Source: Lentisphaeria bacterium (lineage in GTDB: Bacteria; Verrucomicrobiota; Lentisphaeria; Oligosphaerales; Oligosphaeraceae). From it: a stretch of 17,117 bases of DNA. Below, in pieces: positions 13,615 through 17,117 of this stretch (its first letter is position 1; every line of letters starts with the position of its first letter). Both the position numbers and the translations under genes were made by a program. The stretch spans positions 1-17,117 of the forward strand of contig JAEDMH010000043.1 of the NCBI GenBank assembly GCA_016303095.1, written 5' to 3'. The notes under the pieces were generated by a model. The model did no database searches. It saw only the letters and a program-made list of their open reading frames with translations, and had not been told where the DNA came from.

Positions 13615-15018
13615 ATGAAGAAGGTCATCTCTCTCCTTGTCTTGGCGGCGCTGCTCCTGGGCAACGCTGTTGTTGGATACAGCCTGCAAAACAACGGGAG
13701 CAACGCTGCCTTCAAGGAATCCATGGAGAATATGGAGCTCTTCCTGGAAGTCCTCTTTCAAATCCGATCCAACTACCTGGAGAAGGAAGGCACAGAGCCG
13801 AATCAGCTCTTCGATGCCGCCATCAAGGGGATGGTGGTTTCCCTGGATCCCTTTAGCGGATTCATGACTCCCTCGGAGTATCGGGAATACGAGAGGGATG
13901 AGGCGGACACCTTCGGGGGCATTGGCGTTCAGGTGCATCTCCAGGAGGGGATTCTCACCATCTCCTCCGTGATCCGGGACACTCCCGCCGCCGAGAGCGG
14001 TTTGATGAGCGGGGATCAGATTCTTGCCATTGACGGGGAGCCCCAGAAGGGGAAGAATCTGGATGAGATCGTGGGGAAGCTTCGGGGAGAGGCGGGCACG
14101 GAGGTCAAGTTGACCCTCCGCCGTCCCAAGGAAGAGGGAGAGGAAACCTGGGATCAGGTGTTGGTGCGCAAGGAGATCCAGAATCCCACCGTGAATGACG
14201 TCCACGTCATCCAAGGCACCAAAACAGGGTTCCTGCGCCTGGACGGCTTCACGGAACCCGCCGTGGAGCAGTTCCGGAAAGCCCTCCAGGAACTCATGGA
14301 TCAGGGCATCGACAGTCTGATCCTGGATCTCCGGGGCAATCCCGGGGGCAGTGTGAGCGCCTGCGTGGACATTCTCAGCTTCTTTCTCCCCAAGGACAGC
14401 CTGGTGGCCTCCATGGAGGGGCGGTCGGAGGAGGCCAAGGGCATCTACTTCACCCGCCAAAAAAGTCTCTCCTTCCCTCCCGAAATCCCCATTGTGGTTC
14501 TGGGAGACCGGGGCACCGCCTCCGCCGCGGAAATCACCATTAGCTGCTTGCGGGACTATCACCGGGCGGCCTTTGTGGGAGACCGTACCTTTGGGAAAGC
14601 CCTGGTGCAGGACGTGATGAATCTGTCCAACGGCTATGGCCTCAAGCTCACCATCGCCCAGTATTTCACCAAGGAAGGCACCCCCATCCAAGGCAAGGGG
14701 ATCCGGCCGGATTTCCCCGATCCCCTCACCCGCCAGCAATATCTGGAGATCTTCAACGCCGAGACCCTGGAGGAAAGGGATCAGAAGGATCCCAACATCC
14801 AGACGGCCTTGGCCTTCTTCGCCCAGGGGGCCCAATGGCCTGTCTACCAGGGCAACCCCCAGGGAGACTACGACGACATCCTCCCCCAATGGCACAAAGA
14901 CGCCTTCCGACAATACCAAATGCAGGATTTCCGTCCCTTCTCCTCTGAGGAGGATGTCCAGGAGACGGGGGAAGAGGAATCCGCCGGGGAGGAACTCCCC
15001 GCTTCCCAGGAGAATTGA
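13615..15018 (+). CDS. S41-family C-terminal processing peptidase (CtpA/Prc type)
   Basis: A 467-residue exported serine protease that should trim or degrade cell-envelope proteins from their C termini. Seen: an N-terminal signal or anchor helix (about 5-22, VISLLVLAALLLGNAVVG); the family helix and loop LDPFSGFMTPSEY; a PDZ domain (about 98-172, GGIGVQVHLQEGILTI, GLMSGDQILAIDG); FLRLDGF; LILDLRGNPGG; and the catalytic region DRGTASAAEI with Ser303, then RTFGKALVQ with Lys328. The Ser-Lys spacing of 25 equals that of E. coli Prc (430 and 455). The acidic C-terminal tail after about residue 420 (QETGEEESAGEE) is variable in the family. The start has no Shine-Dalgarno sequence and is preceded by C/T-rich bases. 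dapB begins 5 bases after its stop. Confidence 0.94.
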   Translation: MKKVISLLVLAALLLGNAVVGYSLQNNGSNAAFKESMENMELFLEVLFQIRSNYLEKEGTEPNQLFDAAIKGMVVSLDPFSGFMTPSEYREYERDEADTFGGIGVQVHLQEGILTISSVIRDTPAAESGLMSGDQILAIDGEPQKGKNLDEIVGKLRGEAGTEVKLTLRRPKEEGEETWDQVLVRKEIQNPTVNDVHVIQGTKTGFLRLDGFTEPAVEQFRKALQELMDQGIDSLILDLRGNPGGSVSACVDILSFFLPKDSLVASMEGRSEEAKGIYFTRQKSLSFPPEIPIVVLGDRGTASAAEITISCLRDYHRAAFVGDRTFGKALVQDVMNLSNGYGLKLTIAQYFTKEGTPIQGKGIRPDFPDPLTRQQYLEIFNAETLEERDQKDPNIQTALAFFAQGAQWPVYQGNPQGDYDDILPQWHKDAFRQYQMQDFRPFSSEEDVQETGEEESAGEELPASQEN

Positions 15019-15023
15019 CACCG

Positions 15024-15830
15024 ATGGCCATTCGCACAGTCGTCATGGGCGCCGCCGGGCGCATGGGGAGGATGCTGGTCTCCCAGGTCCTCCAGGATCC
15101 CGAATTGACCCTTTCCGGGGCTCTGGAGAGCCCCCAGTGCCCCTTCCTGGGAAAGGATGCGGCCCAGGTGGCCGGACTTCCCCCCTGCGGCGTCCCCCTG
15201 GTGGCCGAGGCCGAAACTGCCCTGGAAGGAGCGGATTGCCTCATTGACTTCACCGCCGCCGCCGTCACCCGCCAAATGGCCCCCTTGGCCGCCCAGAAGG
15301 GCATTGCCATGGTCATCGGCTCCACCGGTTTGACGGAACAGGATCAGGCGCTTCTCCAAAGCCTGGCGGAAAAAGGCGCCCGCATCGTCCAATCTCCCAA
15401 TATGTCCGTGGGGGTCAATCTCCTCTTCGCCCTCTGCCGGCAAGTCGCGCCACTCCTGGGGGACGACTACGACATCGAGGTGGTGGAGATGCACCACAAC
15501 CAGAAGAAGGACGCCCCCTCCGGCACGGCGGAGAAGCTGGGGCAAATCCTGGCCCAGGCCCGGGGCCTCTCCTATGAGAAGGATGTGCGCCACGGCCGCG
15601 TGGGCATGGTGGGCGCCCGCCCCAAGGGAGAAATCGGCATGCATGCCCTGCGGGGAGGAGATGTGGTGGGCGACCATACGGTGATCTTTGCCACGGAGGG
15701 AGAACGGGTGGAGCTGACCCACAAGGCCTCCAGCCGGCAGACCTTCGCCAAAGGAGCCCTCCGGGCCGTGAAGTTCCTGGCCACCGCAGCCCCCGGAAAA
15801 TACGATATGCAACAGGTCCTGGGCCTGTAG
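15024..15830 (+). CDS. dapB: 4-hydroxy-tetrahydrodipicolinate reductase
   Basis: DapB uses NAD(P)H in the diaminopimelate pathway to lysine and peptidoglycan. The 268-residue protein shows the nucleotide loop GAAGRMGRM (9-17), IDFTAAA (74-80), GSTGLTEQD (99-107), SPNMSVGVNLLF (124-135), the catalytic block EMHHNQKKDAPSGTA (155-169) with His157/His158 and Lys161, matching His159, His160 and Lys163 of E. coli, and RGGDVVGDHTV with ELTHKASSRQTFA near the C terminus. The ATG at 15024 is preferred: AGGAG (15008-15012) is 11 bases upstream and the protein then begins MAIRTVVMGAAG as in the family. A TTG at 15015 in the same frame is only 2 bases from the AGGAG. It is the last gene of the rightward block; the bidirectional terminator lies 82 bases downstream. 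Confidence 0.96.
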   Translation: MAIRTVVMGAAGRMGRMLVSQVLQDPELTLSGALESPQCPFLGKDAAQVAGLPPCGVPLVAEAETALEGADCLIDFTAAAVTRQMAPLAAQKGIAMVIGSTGLTEQDQALLQSLAEKGARIVQSPNMSVGVNLLFALCRQVAPLLGDDYDIEVVEMHHNQKKDAPSGTAEKLGQILAQARGLSYEKDVRHGRVGMVGARPKGEIGMHALRGGDVVGDHTVIFATEGERVELTHKASSRQTFAKGALRAVKFLATAAPGKYDMQQVLGL

Positions 15831-15912
15831 GCCCACGGAGAGCCCGGAGAGGATTTCTCGCCCGCAGAAAGGTCTCCTCCGCTCGTCCTCCCTCCCACCA
15901 TCCTCCCGCTAC

Positions 15913-15953
15913 AAAAAAAACGCCACCCGACCCGAAGGTCGGATGGCGTTTTT
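15913..15953. terminator. Bidirectional intrinsic terminator
   Basis: CGCCACCCGACC (15921-15932) and GGTCGGATGGCG (15937-15948) form a 12-position stem with one C/A mismatch and a CGAA tetraloop. Eight A (15913-15920) precede it and five T (15949-15953) follow, so on each strand the stem is followed by a U run. It serves dapB from the left and the beta-barrel gene from the right. Confidence 0.93.
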
Positions 15954-15980
15954 GCTGTCTCCAGGACAGGCCTGCCTAGA

Positions 15981-16856
15981 CTAGAAGCAGAAGGAGACGC
16001 TCATGCCGGCGCGGAAGTTCTCCTCGTTGTTGATGGAGTCAGCCTTCCAGGCGTCGCGGATCTCGTGATCCAGGGCCCAGCCGCAATCCACGAAGGCGCC
16101 CAGGCTCAGGTTGTCGTTGATGGCGTAGGAGAGGTCGCCGCGGACTTCCAGAGAGCTGATGACGTCCCGGTTCAGACCATAGGCCTGGCGCATCTTGTCC
16201 TTGGTGCCCCAGAAGACCTTGCTGGAGACCTTGGCGGAGAGCTTGTCGGTGATCTGGGTGCCCACGGTCACGTCGTACCAGCCATACCAGGTGTACCAGT
16301 TCAGGTCATACCGGAAGGTGACGCCGGTGCCCAGGGTGAACTTGCACTCGGGATCCAGGAGGTTGTCCAGGTAGATCTTCATATCCACGGGCTCGTCGTG
16401 ATCGAAGTAGGCCCGGGGATACTGGAAGTACTTGTAGGCCACGTCGATGGTCAGGGGGGAGATGGGCAGGAGATCCTCGAAGGTGTAGGCGTAGCCGATC
16501 ACATAATCCACCTCTTCGGCGCGATACTGGCGATCGTTCTTGTAGGCGTAGCTGCCGCCGTCGGGACGATTCCAGTGGCTCAGATCCATGGCGGCCCACA
16601 GATCCACGTAGAAGCCATTCAGCTCAACGTAGGCGTCCAGGAAGGTCATGGCGTTGGGGTTCACCACCTTGCCATCACACATGTACTTGGAGCCCCACTC
16701 GGCGCTCAAAGAAACAAAGGGAGTCCAAGCGCTGCTTTCCTCGGTTTCAATGGCGGGAGCGGCTTCCGGAGCAACGGGAGCAACCTCTTCTTGGGCAAAG
16801 ACGCTAAAGGAGGCGCAGAGGGCCAGCAGCATCAGAAATGCGGTAATCTTCTTCAT
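15981..16856 (-). CDS. Probable outer-membrane beta-barrel protein
   Basis: A 291-residue exported protein. The signal peptide is clear: MKKITAFLMLLALCASFSVFA with predicted cleavage after Ala21. A short Ala/Pro/Glu-rich linker (22-40) follows, then about 250 residues of alternating polar and aromatic residues typical of transmembrane beta strands (FVSLSAEWGSKY, GFYVDLWAAMDLSHW, VDYVIGYAYTF, LTIDVAYKYFQY, WYTWYGWYDVTVG, LSLGAFVDCGWAL). The final strand FRAGMSVSFCF ends in Phe, the usual assembly signal for outer-membrane proteins. No specific porin or transporter family is recognised. AAGGAA (complement of 16862-16867) lies 5 bases before the ATG. Codon choice is strongly biased, which suggests high expression. 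A strong bidirectional terminator follows the gene, and the leader upstream is structured. Confidence 0.87.
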   Translation of the reverse strand: MKKITAFLMLLALCASFSVFAQEEVAPVAPEAAPAIETEESSAWTPFVSLSAEWGSKYMCDGKVVNPNAMTFLDAYVELNGFYVDLWAAMDLSHWNRPDGGSYAYKNDRQYRAEEVDYVIGYAYTFEDLLPISPLTIDVAYKYFQYPRAYFDHDEPVDMKIYLDNLLDPECKFTLGTGVTFRYDLNWYTWYGWYDVTVGTQITDKLSAKVSSKVFWGTKDKMRQAYGLNRDVISSLEVRGDLSYAINDNLSLGAFVDCGWALDHEIRDAWKADSINNEENFRAGMSVSFCF

Positions 16857-16867
16857 TGTTTTTCCTT

Positions 16868-16986
16868 ACGGGTAGATTTTGAGTTTCCTAAAAGGAGAGC
16901 CATGAGTGATGATCCCGTATCCTGAGGGCGACGGGCCGAAGCGCATGGGCAAGACGCCCATTTGCCGGAACTACGGAACAGGGGTT
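16868..16986 (-). promoter_or_regulatory. Structured 5' leader of the beta-barrel gene
   Basis: Between the putative promoter and the ribosome binding site lie about 120 bases with adjacent inverted repeats: ATGGGC/GCCCAT with a 5-base loop (16945-16961), CCCGT (16914-16918) with ACGGG (16931-16935), and CCG/CGG around GAACTA (16965-16976). It matches no riboswitch class I can recall. The dyads are strand-symmetric, so the structure could belong to a rightward transcript instead. Confidence 0.35.
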
Positions 16987-17015
16987 ACTCTAATGTCCCA
17001 ATATTGTTACTGCAA
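16987..17015 (-). promoter_or_regulatory. Possible sigma-70-like promoter of the beta-barrel gene
   Basis: Read on the minus strand: TTGCAG (17010-17015) and TAGAGT (16987-16992) separated by 17 bases. The -35 box matches consensus at three positions and the -10 box at four, so this is suggestive only. An overlapping TTGTTA/CAATAT pair is an alternative. The surrounding bases are noticeably more AT-rich than the genes. Confidence 0.3.
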
Positions 17016-17117
17016 ACAGAAATCTAACAAGAAGGTAATGTTTTTGCCTGAAATGGAGAAGGAATCCTTGCTTTGCAGGAGTATGGGACAAGGAAAAAAT
17101 CCAAACACGGAGGGCAC

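Noticed and set aside
16868..17015. Cyclic-di-GMP or fluoride riboswitch before the beta-barrel gene
   Set aside because: Short strings recall parts of these motifs, but the conserved cores are not present in order on either strand.
17038..17117. Partial rightward gene at the window edge
   Set aside because: A frame is open from ATG 17038 to the end, but 26 codons without clear family likeness or ribosome binding site cannot be called a gene.

Overview
The window is a GC-rich (about 60 % by eye, not computed), densely packed stretch of a bacterial chromosome. It carries 14 supported protein genes and no rRNA, tRNA, CRISPR array, insertion sequence or phage gene. The host is probably a diderm (Gram-negative) bacterium: there is a signal-peptide-bearing protein that looks like an outer-membrane beta-barrel with a C-terminal Phe, and a small lipoprotein with a lipobox. 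Pyrimidine-rich, Shine-Dalgarno-poor gene starts, a single-chain GlyQS-type glycyl-tRNA synthetase and a type III pantothenate kinase would suit a PVC-group organism such as Lentisphaerota, but this is a guess; sequence comparison would be needed to place it.

Layout. 1-436 is non-coding. 437-1252 encodes an unrecognised two-helix membrane-anchored protein, closed by a strong intrinsic terminator (1328-1364). A YhcH/YjgK/YiaL-family protein (1391-1843) and a divergent type III pantothenate kinase (1860-2600) follow closely. They converge on a minus-strand pair: a small lipoprotein (3997-4224) and a SorE-like zinc-type dehydrogenase (2674-3939). Between the convergent ends lies a short tandem repeat rich in CTAG (2634-2662).

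From 4823 to 15830 everything reads rightwards: uracil permease uraA and uracil phosphoribosyltransferase upp (pyrimidine salvage), a 307-base structured leader, then proS, a tandem-FHA tail-anchored protein, mgtE (Mg2+ channel), a reduced dihydroorotase pyrC, glyQS, an S41 C-terminal processing protease and dapB (lysine and peptidoglycan precursor synthesis). Spacings of -1 to 74 bases and the absence of an internal terminator suggest that proS to dapB can be one transcript, ending at a bidirectional terminator (15913-15953). That terminator is shared with the convergent minus-strand beta-barrel gene (15981-16856), which has a structured leader running toward the right edge.

Most of the window is housekeeping, and I see no defence, biosynthetic or mobile system. 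The points most worth a second look are the proS leader, where a perfect 10-bp stem covers half of an excellent Shine-Dalgarno sequence that has no obvious start codon; a dihydroorotase that keeps all catalytic residues but lacks the N- and C-terminal beta-sandwich segments of its class; a pantothenate kinase with Asn in place of its first conserved Asp; the CTAG repeat; and recurrent poly-C tracts in gene leaders.
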